From NCBI RefSeq assembly GCF_016894385.1, contig NZ_CP069811.1, positions 1,960,501 through 2,024,500 on the forward strand: a DNA stretch of 64,000 nt, written 5' to 3'. This document shows, piece by piece, positions 25,583 through 33,544 of this stretch. Within the stretch, counting starts at the first letter, position 1, and each line of letters opens with the position of its first letter. A program made the translations under genes and the position numbers. The stretch comes from Cupriavidus oxalaticus. Its GTDB lineage: Bacteria; Pseudomonadota; Gammaproteobacteria; Burkholderiales; Burkholderiaceae. The notes under the pieces are model-generated. The model made no database searches. It saw nothing but the letters and a program-made list of their open reading frames with translations, and was not told where the DNA came from.

Positions 25583-26722
25583 TCAACGGCTGAGCCCGCG
25601 CGCCTCGATGGCCCATACCGCTTCCACGCGCTCGCCGCGCACGCAGGCATAGGCATCGTGCAGGTTGGCGGTGGGATCGCAATGGCCCGGCACCAGCCAC
25701 AGCCGCTCGCCCAGCAGGTCGCGGCTGTCGGCCCCGGTCACGCTCAGCACGCCATGCTCGTCGTTGGCGGCAACGTACTCCAGCGCACCATCGGCATCGC
25801 GCGGCCACACGTGCGGCAGGCCGGAATCGACCGCGACCGACTTCAGGCCCACATCGCACACGGCCACGCCGGCGCGCGCCGCGCTCATCACGGTCGATGC
25901 CACGAACAGGGAATGCAGCGGCCGCAGCGCGCCTTCCCATTCAAGCGAGCCGTAATGGCCGTCGAGAAACAGGTACGAACCCGGCTGGATCTCGGTGTAG
26001 ACGCCGCTCTCCAGGTCGAACTCGGCGGTGCCGGTGCCGCCGCCGGTCACCACCGGGCAGCGCAGCCCGCGCCGCTCCAGCGCGCGCAGGTAGCCGGCGG
26101 TGGCCTCGGCCGCGCGCTGCGCGGCCTCGCGCCGCTGCGCCCATGCCTCGATATGCTGGATACCGCCGTGATAGCCCTGCACGCCGCCGAAATCCAGCGC
26201 GGCTTCGGCGTCGATCGCGTCGACCAGCGCCAGCAGCGCGTCGTCGTTGGCCACGCCGCAGCGGCCCTGTCCCACGTCGACCTCCGGCAATACCGCGATG
26301 CGCACACCGGCGCGCGCGGCGGCGGCGCCGACCTGGCTGACCTGGCGCACGTCGTCCACGCAGATCGACAGACGCGCGTGGCGGGCCAGTTCGGCCGCCA
26401 TCGCGGCCTTGTCGGCGCCGACGAATTCATTGCTCAGGTGGATGCTGCCGATGCCGGCCGCGGCAAAGGGATACGCCTCGGACAGCTTCTGGCAGCAGAT
26501 GCCCACCGCGCCCGCGTCGACCTGCCGCTGCGCGATCGCCACGGACTTGTGCGCCTTGGCATGCGGGCGCAGCGCAACGCCGGCGCGTTCGGCAAGTTCC
26601 GCCATGCGCGCCAGGTTGGCTTCAAAGGCATCGAGTTCGATCAGCAGCGCAGGCGTCGGCAGCGCTGACAACAATTGGCCGGCCGCCGCGTGCGGCGGCC
26701 GGAAAACGCTGGCTTCATGCAT
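25583..26722 (-). CDS. DSD1-family PLP enzyme (D-serine/D-threonine or 3-hydroxy-D-aspartate lyase)
   Basis: A 379-residue fold-type III PLP enzyme with an alanine-racemase-like N-terminal barrel: LPTPALLIELDAFEANLARM and LRPHAKAHKS (PLP Lys). The C-terminal metal site reads PGHCDPTANLHD. The order His-Cys-Asp gives His-x-Asp, the pair used by D-threonine aldolase and 3-hydroxy-D-aspartate aldolase, while the Cys between them is a metal ligand only if the spacing differs as in D-serine dehydratases. Aldolase activity on a D-3-hydroxyamino acid is therefore slightly favoured. It is upstream of the glycosylase gene in a two-gene operon, a link with no obvious metabolic sense. Confidence 0.85.
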   Translation of the reverse strand: MHEASVFRPPHAAAGQLLSALPTPALLIELDAFEANLARMAELAERAGVALRPHAKAHKSVAIAQRQVDAGAVGICCQKLSEAYPFAAAGIGSIHLSNEFVGADKAAMAAELARHARLSICVDDVRQVSQVGAAAARAGVRIAVLPEVDVGQGRCGVANDDALLALVDAIDAEAALDFGGVQGYHGGIQHIEAWAQRREAAQRAAEATAGYLRALERRGLRCPVVTGGGTGTAEFDLESGVYTEIQPGSYLFLDGHYGSLEWEGALRPLHSLFVASTVMSAARAGVAVCDVGLKSVAVDSGLPHVWPRDADGALEYVAANDEHGVLSVTGADSRDLLGERLWLVPGHCDPTANLHDAYACVRGERVEAVWAIEARGLSR

Positions 26723-26812
26723 GGTGTGGGGCCCGGTGGCGGCAGTGCTTGCCGTGGGCCCTCACGATAACACCGGCGCGGGCTTGCGCACAGGCTTGCG
26801 CGCGCAACAGCA

Positions 26813-27574
26813 CTATCGGCGCGTGGCCAGCAGGCGGTAGCCGCGTCCGCAGTGCTCGGCGGCAGCGGCGCGGGCCACGTCGGCATCGTCGAACAGTCCG
26901 GCCTGCGCGATCGACTTCACCATCACCCCCTCGCCGCGCTCGTTGGCGAGGAAACGCCCGTCCCAGCCTTGCACGATGTACAGCACGTCGCCGGCCGGGG
27001 AGCCGACCTGCCGGCGCTCGCCGGTGGACTGGCCGACCCGCTGCGCATTCTGGTCCTGGCCCTGGCCACGCGCGGCGCCGCCGCCACGCTCGCGGAGTCC
27101 GCCATTGCCGCCGCTTGCGGCGCCGTTGCCCGGCCGCGCCATCTGGATGTTGTTGCGCACTTCGCTGACGCCGAGCACATCCTCGGCCAATTGCTCGATG
27201 CGGAACTTGACCTCGCGGTCCCGGACGGTGCCGGCCAGCGTGACGATGCCCGAGCCGACGTCGACGGTGACATCCGAGACATCGTCATCGGCGTGTGCGA
27301 GCCGTTCGCACAAGTCATCGCGAATGCGGGCGTCGGTGCGCTGGTAGCCCTTGGGCATGCGGCGCGACCCCGCCTGCGCGGCCCAGCGCGAAGGACGCGG
27401 GGGCCGCTCGTCGTCTTCATCCTCCATGCCATAGCGGGCCTCGCCATAGCCATACGGCGAGCCGCCAGTGTCGCCGCTGCGCCAATGGTGTGCCGGGCGG
27501 CTAACCTCGGGTTCATCAGCGTAGCCGCGATGGCGCCAGGTTTCCCGGATTTCCGACGGTGGGTAGTCTTTCAT
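26813..27574 (-). CDS. BON-domain protein with disordered flanks
   Basis: A 253-residue soluble protein; the start at 27574 is preceded by GGAGGCAATCC. A charged, Tyr/Gly-rich N-terminus (1-75) leads to a BON domain at about 80-150 (TDARIRDDLCERLAHADDDVSDVTVDVGSGIVTLAG ... EVRNNIQ). A Gly/Gln-rich linker and a C-terminal segment of about 60 residues (VLYIVQGWDGRFLANERGEGVMV) follow. BON domains bind phospholipid or peptidoglycan-associated surfaces; no signal peptide is visible here. Such proteins are frequent stress genes in Burkholderiaceae. The function is otherwise unknown. Confidence 0.8.
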   Translation of the reverse strand: MKDYPPSEIRETWRHRGYADEPEVSRPAHHWRSGDTGGSPYGYGEARYGMEDEDDERPPRPSRWAAQAGSRRMPKGYQRTDARIRDDLCERLAHADDDVSDVTVDVGSGIVTLAGTVRDREVKFRIEQLAEDVLGVSEVRNNIQMARPGNGAASGGNGGLRERGGGAARGQGQDQNAQRVGQSTGERRQVGSPAGDVLYIVQGWDGRFLANERGEGVMVKSIAQAGLFDDADVARAAAAEHCGRGYRLLATRR

Positions 27575-27701
27575 GGATTGCCTCCGATCTGACGTCCTAG
27601 CCTGGTATCGGTAGCACAAAACATGCCCTTGCGCCGGGGCTTGCCGCGCGGCGCTCCGGGCGGCGCCGCGGGACGCAGTTTTTACACGATGCGCAACATC
27701 G

Positions 27702-28373
27702 TCATGCGCTTCGGCCCTCCCCGTCGGGCCGGTCGAGATACTGGCCGACGATGCGCACCAGCAACGGCAGCCTGCCGGTAAAGAAATGATCGGCGCCCGG
27801 GACCACCACCACGGGCAACGCCTGCGGACGGGCCCAGTCGAACAGCGCGGCCAGTTCTGCGCGCTCGTCGCGCTCGCCATGCACCACCAGGCAATCGGCG
27901 GGCACGGCCGGCGTGTCATAGCTGCGATGGGCCTTGACCGTGCCATACGGCAGGCCGGCCAGCACGAGGTGGCGGATCGGCACGCCCTGCGCCGCCAGCC
28001 TGGCGGCCACCTGCGCCATCACGAACGCCCCGAACGAAAAACCCGCCAGCGCCAGCGGCAGGCCGGGGTGGTCGTCGCGCAGCTGCGCCACCACGGCCAG
28101 CATGTCGTCGGTCTCGCCGCGGCCCTGGTCGTGCTCGCCGCCCGAGCCCGCCACGCCGCGGAAGTTGGGCCGCACGGCCAGATAGCCGCGCGCCAGCAGC
28201 ACCTTGGCCAACTGGTGCGGCACCTTGTGCGTGGCCGAGCCGCCCAGCAGCGGGTGCGGATGCGACACCACCGCGATGCCGCGCGGCATGCCGGCGGGAC
28301 GGTCGACCAGCATTTCGATCGGCCCGGCGGCGCCGGCGCGGTGCGCCGTTTCCGTGGCGGACGGTACTCCCAT
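27702..28373 (-). CDS. Alpha/beta hydrolase of the COG2945 type
   Basis: A 223-residue hydrolase; the start at 28373 is placed after AAGGAGCATTC. The order of motifs fits the family: VVSHPHPLLGGSATHKV (oxyanion region), RPNFRGVAGSGGEHDQG, the nucleophile elbow GFSFGAF with Ser near 115, and a C-terminal GADHFFTG giving the catalytic His. The acid is probably in VVHGERDE. It is cytoplasmic. Family members are annotated as esterases of unknown substrate. It stands alone between the BON gene and the divergent channel gene. Confidence 0.85.
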   Translation of the reverse strand: MGVPSATETAHRAGAAGPIEMLVDRPAGMPRGIAVVSHPHPLLGGSATHKVPHQLAKVLLARGYLAVRPNFRGVAGSGGEHDQGRGETDDMLAVVAQLRDDHPGLPLALAGFSFGAFVMAQVAARLAAQGVPIRHLVLAGLPYGTVKAHRSYDTPAVPADCLVVHGERDERAELAALFDWARPQALPVVVVPGADHFFTGRLPLLVRIVGQYLDRPDGEGRSA

Positions 28374-28556
28374 GAATGCTCCTTGCAATGTCGGTGCGGG
28401 CCGCATGCCGGCCGTTTGCCGGCGGTTTGCCGGCCGGCGAAAGCCGTGATGGTAATGCGATTGTGGCGAACATGCCGCCCGCGCTGTCTCCACACACGGC
28501 CACGCACGGCACCGATGCGCAAAATTCTGCCCTCCGGTGCCCCATGCGCCGCCTGT

Positions 28557-28590
28557 GCGGGGCATGTGACCCGAACGCTTTCGTATAATG
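28557..28590 (+). promoter_or_regulatory. Possible promoter of the mechanosensitive channel gene
   Basis: A perfect TATAAT at 28584-28589 stands out in this high-GC gap of 510 bp (28374-28883) between divergent genes. The -35 region 17 bp upstream (GCATGT) is a poor match, so assignment rests on the -10 alone. It lies about 290 bp before the ATG at 28884. The rest of the gap shows only GCCGGC-rich short repeats near 28410-28440 and no convincing gene. Confidence 0.4.
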
Positions 28591-28883
28591 GCCCGAACCG
28601 CGGCACCCCCGGCAAACGGGTTCGCCGCGTTCGGTCAGCACGACCCGTGCCACGCATTGCCGGCCTGTGGCTTCGCCCGCAGGCCTTTCTCGTGGCTGAC
28701 CCAAATTCGCCGAAGCGGATGGCCGGTACGCAGCCATCCCTTCCCGTGTTCATCGCCGGTGTCCCGGCCGTTCCGCAGCGGAATCGCGACGCAGCGCCAT
28801 GTGGCCCTGCCCGCACCGTGCCTTGCCATTTCCATCCGCCGCCGGAGCGCCCGCAAGCCGTCACCATCCGACGAGAATCCGCC

Positions 28884-31343
28884 ATGAGCAAAGTTTCACG
28901 GCTCGCACTGGGCCTTGCGCTCGCCGCGCTATGCCACCTGATGCCGGTTACGCTGCCCGCCGTCCATGCCGCAGAGACCGCATCGGAAGCCGAGGCCGCC
29001 GCACAAGCGCCCGCGCTGACCCACGCCGAGGCCACCGCCGAACTCAAGCGCCTGCAGACCGAGCAGGACAGCGTCAAGCAGCAGGCCTCCGACCCCGACG
29101 GCAATACCAGGCTGCATGACCTGCAAGAGACGCTGCGGCGGCTGGATGCCGATGCCGACAAGCTCGGCGCCGCCCTGGCGCCACAACGCGAGCAGTTGCA
29201 GGCACAGCTCGACGTGCTCGGTCCGCCACCGGTCGACGGCACCACCAGGGAAGCCCCCGCGGTGGTGAAGCAGCGCGCCGAGCTGAACACGCGCCGCACG
29301 CAGCTCGACGCGCATCTCAAGCAGGCTTCCGAGAGCAAGGAGAACATCGCCAACCTGAGCGAGCAGCTGGCGCGGCTGGAGCGCGGCCACCTGAAAGACC
29401 AGCTCGCGCTGCGCTCGGAAAGCATCCTCAACCCGCAGTTCTGGCAGCCGCTGTTCAGCCCGCCGCCGGAAGACCAGGCGCGGCTGGACGGCTTCCGCGA
29501 CCAGGTGGTGCCGATGCTGCAGCTGGCGTGGCAGCCGTCGCAGCGCGCGGCCACGGTGGCCCTGCTGCTGCTCGCGCTGGCGGTATGGACGCTGGGACGG
29601 CGCCTGGCCGAGCGCGCGCTGGCGTGGTTCTGCCTGACCCGGCTGCCCGAGACGCGCCTGCGCCGCAGCGCGCTGGCGCTGGCGACCACGCTGGCGACGG
29701 TCTGCACGACCGGTCTCGCGGTGCAGCTGGTCTACCACGCCTTCGCGCGCAGCGATGAATTGCCGCCCGACGTGATGGCGCTCTACGCGCAGCTGGTCAA
29801 GCTGACGCTGACCAGCGCGCTGATCGTCGGGCTGGGGCGCGCGTTGCTGTGCACGCGGCATCCCAGCTGGCGCCTGCCCGCGCTGGCCGATCCGGTCGCG
29901 CTGGCAATGAAGCCCTTCCCCGCCGTACTGGCCGGCCTGTTGCTGCTGGCCGGCACGCTCGAGCAGATCAACCGCATCGCCGACACCAGCGTGCAGGTCA
30001 CGCTGCTGGGCCGCGGGCTGGTGTCGCTGGTGGTGGTGCTGACCATCGGCGCGGCGCTGCTGCGCGCCAACCGCGTGCGCAATGAACTCGCCGCCGCGGG
30101 CGAACGCCCGGAGGCGCGCGCCACGCTGGCCGGCATGATCCACGCCGCCGTGACCGTGCTGGTGATCGTATCGATGGTCGCGCTGCTGGCCGGCTATATC
30201 AGCTTCGCGCGCTTCCTGACCTATGAGCTGGTCTGGTTCGACATCGTGCTGTGCAGCATGTACCTGCTGACACAGGTCACGCGCGATGTGTGCGAGGCCG
30301 TGCTGTCGACCAACCACGCCAGCGGCCGCGTCATCAAGCAGCTGTTCGGCGTCGACGATTCGCACCTGGAGCAGGCCTCGACCATCCTGTCGGGCATCGG
30401 TGCCAGCATGCTGCTGCTGGTCGCCGTGGTGGCGCTGCTGACCGGAGGCTTCGGCACCACGCCGGTTGACCTGCTCAACAGCCTGCTGACGGTGCTGGGC
30501 GGCGAGAAGCTGCGCAGCCTGAACATCATGCCGGACCGCATCCTGAATGCGGTGCTGGCGCTCGGCGTGGGCATCTGGCTGCTGCGTTCGGTGCGGCGCT
30601 GGCTCGATGCCGAGCTGCTGCCCAAGGTGTGCAAGGAGCCGGGGCTGCGCGCCTCGCTGATCACGCTGTTCAGCAATGTCGGCTACGTGCTGCTGGTACT
30701 GCTGACGCTGTCGCTGCTGGGCGTGCGCTGGGACAACCTGGCCTGGATCGTCAGCGCGCTGTCGGTGGGGATCGGCTTTGGCCTGCAGGAGATCGTGAAG
30801 AACTTTGTCTCGGGCCTGATCCTGCTGACCGAGCGCCCGGTCAAGGTCGGCGACATGGTCAGCCTGGCCGGCGTTGAGGGCGACATCCGCCGCATCAACG
30901 TGCGCGCGACCGAGATCCAGCTGGGCGACCGCTCGACCGTGATCGTGCCCAACTCGCAGCTGATCTCGCAGAACGTGCGCAACGTGACCATGAGCAACAG
31001 CACGCAGGGCGTGGCGTCGCTGCAGCTGACGTTCCCGCTCAATACCGATCCGGAACAGCTGCGCGACCTGCTGATCGATGTCTACAAGGAGAACGAGTCC
31101 ATCCTGGACGTGCCGGCGCCATCGGTCATGTTCAGCCAGCTGGCGCCCAACGGCATCACGCTGTCGGTGACAGGCTACGTCAGCAGCCCGCGCATCGCCG
31201 CGACCACGCGCAGCAACCTGCTGTTCGAGATCCTCAAGCGGTTGCGCGCCGCGGACATTGCGCTGACCGAACCGCAATCGCTGCGGCTGGAGAACCTGCC
31301 GCCGTTCGGCGAAGCCTCGCAGCGCGCATACGCGGCGGGATAA
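28884..31343 (+). CDS. Large MscS-family mechanosensitive ion channel (DUF3772 type)
   Basis: An 819-residue protein from ATG 28884. The signal peptide ends VHAAE; a periplasmic coiled-coil stretch (about 40-200, rich in Lys/Glu/Gln heptads, e.g. ATAELKRLQTEQDSVKQQ) precedes roughly ten membrane helices (about 215-620). The MscS core is plain: SALSVGIGFGLQEIVKNFVSG near 630, followed by LILLTERPVKVGDMVSL and the beta domain DRSTVIVPNSQLISQNV. These channels release solutes upon hypo-osmotic shock. The length and N-terminal region match MscK/DUF3772-type giants rather than the 280-residue MscS. Monocistronic. Confidence 0.92.
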   Translation: MSKVSRLALGLALAALCHLMPVTLPAVHAAETASEAEAAAQAPALTHAEATAELKRLQTEQDSVKQQASDPDGNTRLHDLQETLRRLDADADKLGAALAPQREQLQAQLDVLGPPPVDGTTREAPAVVKQRAELNTRRTQLDAHLKQASESKENIANLSEQLARLERGHLKDQLALRSESILNPQFWQPLFSPPPEDQARLDGFRDQVVPMLQLAWQPSQRAATVALLLLALAVWTLGRRLAERALAWFCLTRLPETRLRRSALALATTLATVCTTGLAVQLVYHAFARSDELPPDVMALYAQLVKLTLTSALIVGLGRALLCTRHPSWRLPALADPVALAMKPFPAVLAGLLLLAGTLEQINRIADTSVQVTLLGRGLVSLVVVLTIGAALLRANRVRNELAAAGERPEARATLAGMIHAAVTVLVIVSMVALLAGYISFARFLTYELVWFDIVLCSMYLLTQVTRDVCEAVLSTNHASGRVIKQLFGVDDSHLEQASTILSGIGASMLLLVAVVALLTGGFGTTPVDLLNSLLTVLGGEKLRSLNIMPDRILNAVLALGVGIWLLRSVRRWLDAELLPKVCKEPGLRASLITLFSNVGYVLLVLLTLSLLGVRWDNLAWIVSALSVGIGFGLQEIVKNFVSGLILLTERPVKVGDMVSLAGVEGDIRRINVRATEIQLGDRSTVIVPNSQLISQNVRNVTMSNSTQGVASLQLTFPLNTDPEQLRDLLIDVYKENESILDVPAPSVMFSQLAPNGITLSVTGYVSSPRIAATTRSNLLFEILKRLRAADIALTEPQSLRLENLPPFGEASQRAYAAG

Positions 31344-31594
31344 GGCCGCCGGCTGCGCTGCTCACTGATCCGGCTCGGAACATCGGTGCGCCCGCCCTGC
31401 GCTGGCCCCGGGCGGGCTGGCCCGAACCCTGAAAGAGGGGTTCCGGACAGGGGCCATATTACGGTCCGTTAAAAAACGGGCCGGTAAAAAGCCCCCGTTA
31501 CAAAGCTAACAAGTCGGCCTCCGCGGCGAAACACCTTGCCGGGCAGTTTGCATCCATCATTCAGGGACACAAGCTGCATCACAAGGAGTCCGAC
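31344..31594. other. Intergenic region with three stacked hairpins after the channel gene
   Basis: Inverted repeats GCCCGCC/GGCGGGC (31390-31417), GAACCC/GGGTTC (31424-31443) and CCGTT/AACGG around an A-run (31466-31479) follow one another. The first two may end the channel transcript although no T-run follows them. The remaining bases up to 31594 should hold the promoter of the small exported protein gene, whose ribosome site AAGGAG lies at about 31580. Confidence 0.45.
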
Positions 31595-31948
31595 ATGCGC
31601 CCCTCCACCCGAATCGTCGCCGCGGCCGCCCTGACCGTGGCCCTGGTTGCCGCCGGCCCCGCGTCCGCGCGCGGCCGCCATCATGGCGGCGGGTCGAATG
31701 CCGGCGCGGTGCTCGCCGTCGGCGCGCTGGTGGGCCTGGCATTCGGCGCCGCGCTGGCCTCGGCGCCGGTAGTGGCAGCACCCGTGGCGGTGGCGCCGCC
31801 GCCGGTCACCTATGCCCCCGCGCCGGTCTCGTACGCGCCGCCTGCGGTGCCGCCCGGCTATTGCTACCGCGACTACGACCGCGCGTACGTGCCGTGCGGC
31901 CCGCAGCCGTCCGGCTACTACCAGCAAGCGCCGTACTACGGCTACTGA
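31595..31948 (+). CDS. Small exported Pro/Ala/Tyr-rich protein
   Basis: A 117-residue protein with a clean signal peptide (cleavage near PASARG), a His/Gly patch, a hydrophobic glycine-zipper-like stretch (GAVLAVGALVGLAFGAALAS) and a low-complexity tail with PVTYAP/PVSYAP repeats and two Cys (YCYRDYDRAYVPC). It is preceded by AAGGAGTCCGAC. Probably a surface or periplasmic protein of unknown role; similar proteins are widespread as hypotheticals in Burkholderiaceae. The next gene starts 2 bp after its stop. Confidence 0.72.
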   Translation: MRPSTRIVAAAALTVALVAAGPASARGRHHGGGSNAGAVLAVGALVGLAFGAALASAPVVAAPVAVAPPPVTYAPAPVSYAPPAVPPGYCYRDYDRAYVPCGPQPSGYYQQAPYYGY

Positions 31949-31950
31949 AC

Positions 31951-32523
31951 ATGCCGGTCGACCGCGAATACTTCAGCCGGCAGGACGACCCCTGGGGCAT
32001 CGGCACGCGCTGGTACGAGGCGCGCAAGCGCGCGCTGCTGATGGCCACGCTGCCGCGCGAACGCTTCGCACGCGCGTTCGAGCCCGGCTGCGGCGGCGGG
32101 CATCTTACCGTCGAGCTGGCGCCGCGCTGCGATGCGCTGGTGGCAATGGAGCTGGCCGACAGCGCTGCCGGGCAGGCGCGGCAACGCGTGGCGGAGTTTG
32201 CGCACGTGCAGGTGCTGACGGGGGAACTGCCGCAGCATTGGCCCGAAGGATCGTTCGACCTGATCGTGTTTTCCGAACTGGGGTATTACTTTCCGAAGTC
32301 CGACTGGCACGAGGTCGCGGCGCTTGCGGCGGGGGCATTGAGCGATGACGGCGTCATTGTCGCCTGCCATTTCCGGCATCTGTTCGCGGAGCAGCAGATC
32401 ACGGCGCAGGCGGTGCATGATGCGATCGATTCTCAGCCTGGGCTGTATCGGCATATTCATCACCAGGAGCCGGATTTCACGATGGATTTGTGGTCCAGGC
32501 GGTTGGAGATGAGGGTGGCTTGA
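31951..32523 (+). CDS. SAM-dependent methyltransferase, NodS-like
   Basis: A 190-residue class I methyltransferase. The start MPVDREYFSRQDDPWGIGTRWYEARKRAL is characteristic of NodS-type enzymes; motif I is FEPGCGGGHLTVELAPRC (about 42-59), the acidic strand end VAMEL follows, and motif IV is SFDLIVFSELGYYF near 105. NodS N-methylates an amino sugar in Nod factors, but this subgroup is common in non-nodulating bacteria, often next to PIG-L deacetylases and glycosyltransferases, none of which is present here. The acceptor is unknown. It starts 2 bp after the stop of the small exported protein, so they are co-transcribed. Confidence 0.8.
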   Translation: MPVDREYFSRQDDPWGIGTRWYEARKRALLMATLPRERFARAFEPGCGGGHLTVELAPRCDALVAMELADSAAGQARQRVAEFAHVQVLTGELPQHWPEGSFDLIVFSELGYYFPKSDWHEVAALAAGALSDDGVIVACHFRHLFAEQQITAQAVHDAIDSQPGLYRHIHHQEPDFTMDLWSRRLEMRVA

Positions 32524-32562
32524 GGGTGGAATTTGGGGTTCGGGCTGCTGGCACCAAACGTG

Positions 32563-33248
32563 CTGATTGTGTGCTCCCTCTCCCGCTTGCGGGAGAGGGT
32601 TGGGGAGAGGGCCGGCGTGTCTACAAAGTGAAGCGCTGCACCTCGTGGAGGCTCCGGCCCTCACCCCCGGCCCCTCTCCCGCGGGCGGGAGAGGGGAGCA
32701 AACAATGGGCAGGGATAGGTCTGTGGGCTCATCGGCGATGGCGCCAAGCGAGCGCAGCGGGGCGTTCTGTGCCCGGCCCCTTGATGGCCAAGCTTGCTGA
32801 TGGTTTGCTCCCTCTCCCGCTTGCGGGAGAGGGTTGGGGTGAGGGCCGGCGTGACCACGGAGTGAAGCGCTGCACTTCGTGGAGGCTCCGGCCCTCTCCC
32901 GCGGCCCCTCTCCCGCGGGCGGGAGAGGGGAGCAAACAATGGGCAGGGATAGGTTTGTAGGCTCATCGGCGATGGCGCGAAGCGAGCGCAGCGGGGCGTT
33001 CTGTGCCCGGCCCCTTGATGGCCAAGCTTGCTGATGGTTTGCTCCCTCTCCCGCTTGCGGGAGAGGGTTGGGGTGAGGGCCGGCGTGACCACGGAGTGAA
33101 GCGCTGCACTTCGTGGAGGCTCCGGCCCTCTCCCCCGGCCCCTCTCCCGCGGGCGGGAGAGGGGAGCAAACAATGGGCAGGGATAGGTTTGTAGGCTCAT
33201 CGGCGATGGCGCGAAGCGAGCGCAGCGACGCGTTCTGTGTCGGAGCCC
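32563..33248. repeat. Tandem array of three 234-bp palindrome-rich repeat units
   Basis: Three near-identical units follow one another with a period of 234 bp (for example the run GCCCGGCCCCTTGATGGCCA begins at 32771 and 33005). Each unit holds CTCTCCCGC-TT-GCGGGAGAG and CTCTCCCGCGGGCGGGAGAG hairpins, and the segment GGGCTCATCGGCGATGGCGC or a close variant. A single inverted copy lies at 15340-15566. The units are non-coding; long open frames through them arise from the 3-divisible period (234 = 3 x 78). The array separates the methyltransferase gene from the metal-efflux operon and may stop transcription. Confidence 0.85.
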
Positions 33249-33319
33249 TTGACCTGAGATGCTGCCGGCGCGCAGCGCAGCCGTAGGCGTTCCGACGTTG
33301 ACCCACGCAGCGTAGAAAA

Positions 33320-33433
33320 CTGTTACCTATGTGCTTGAACTGTTCTGTTACCTATGTGGGTGAACCGTACCTCAACGCGCTTTCTGGTGACTCTTTGTCG
33401 CTCGGACAAAGAGTTACCCGCCCTTTAGGGCGG
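33320..33433. repeat. Direct repeat plus two hairpins, possible insertion-sequence remnant
   Basis: CTGTTACCTATGTG occurs at 33320-33333 and again at 33345-33358, a paired arrangement reminiscent of the ends of some IS481-type elements. Downstream are two perfect hairpins: CTCTTTGTC/GACAAAGAG (33391-33413) and CCGCCC/GGGCGG (33418-33433). No transposase fragment is recognisable. Origin from a decayed element is a guess. Confidence 0.4.
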
Positions 33434-33477
33434 AACCGGGCATATCAAGCACCACCAGATGCCTGCCGCAGCATAAT

Positions 33478-33518
33478 CCAAAAAAAACGCCCCACACGCA
33501 TTCAGCGCCCAGGGCGTC
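33478..33518 (-). terminator. Rho-independent terminator of the metal-efflux operon
   Basis: Read on the minus strand: ACGCCC (33517-33512), a loop, GGGCGT (33492-33487), then a run of eight T (33487-33480). It begins 27 bp after the stop of the czcA-like gene. Confidence 0.8.
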
Positions 33519-33544
33519 CCACTACCTAAACAAAAACAAAAATC

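Noticed and set aside
27786..28883. Upstream extension of the MscS reading frame
   Set aside because: The extension is antisense to the hydrolase gene; the signal peptide begins at ATG 28884.
28588..28887. 99-codon frame before the channel gene
   Set aside because: Begins at the TATAAT region, low-complexity Arg/Pro/Ser composition, and overlaps the channel start; more likely a leader region.
28929..31277. 782-codon open frame antisense to the MscS channel gene
   Set aside because: Composition is that of a shadow (Gln/His/Arg/Ala) and it has no ribosome site; the plus strand shows the MscS signature.
32563..33248. CRISPR array
   Set aside because: Units are about 234 bp, nearly identical throughout, with no alternating short repeats and unique spacers, and no cas gene is present.
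31942..33306. 454-codon minus-strand frame through the repeat array
   Set aside because: Its repeated peptide comes from the 234-bp units being a multiple of three; the other half is antisense to the methyltransferase gene.
33329..33529. 66-codon open frame downstream of the repeats
   Set aside because: It crosses the direct repeat, two hairpins and the operon terminator and has no ribosome site.
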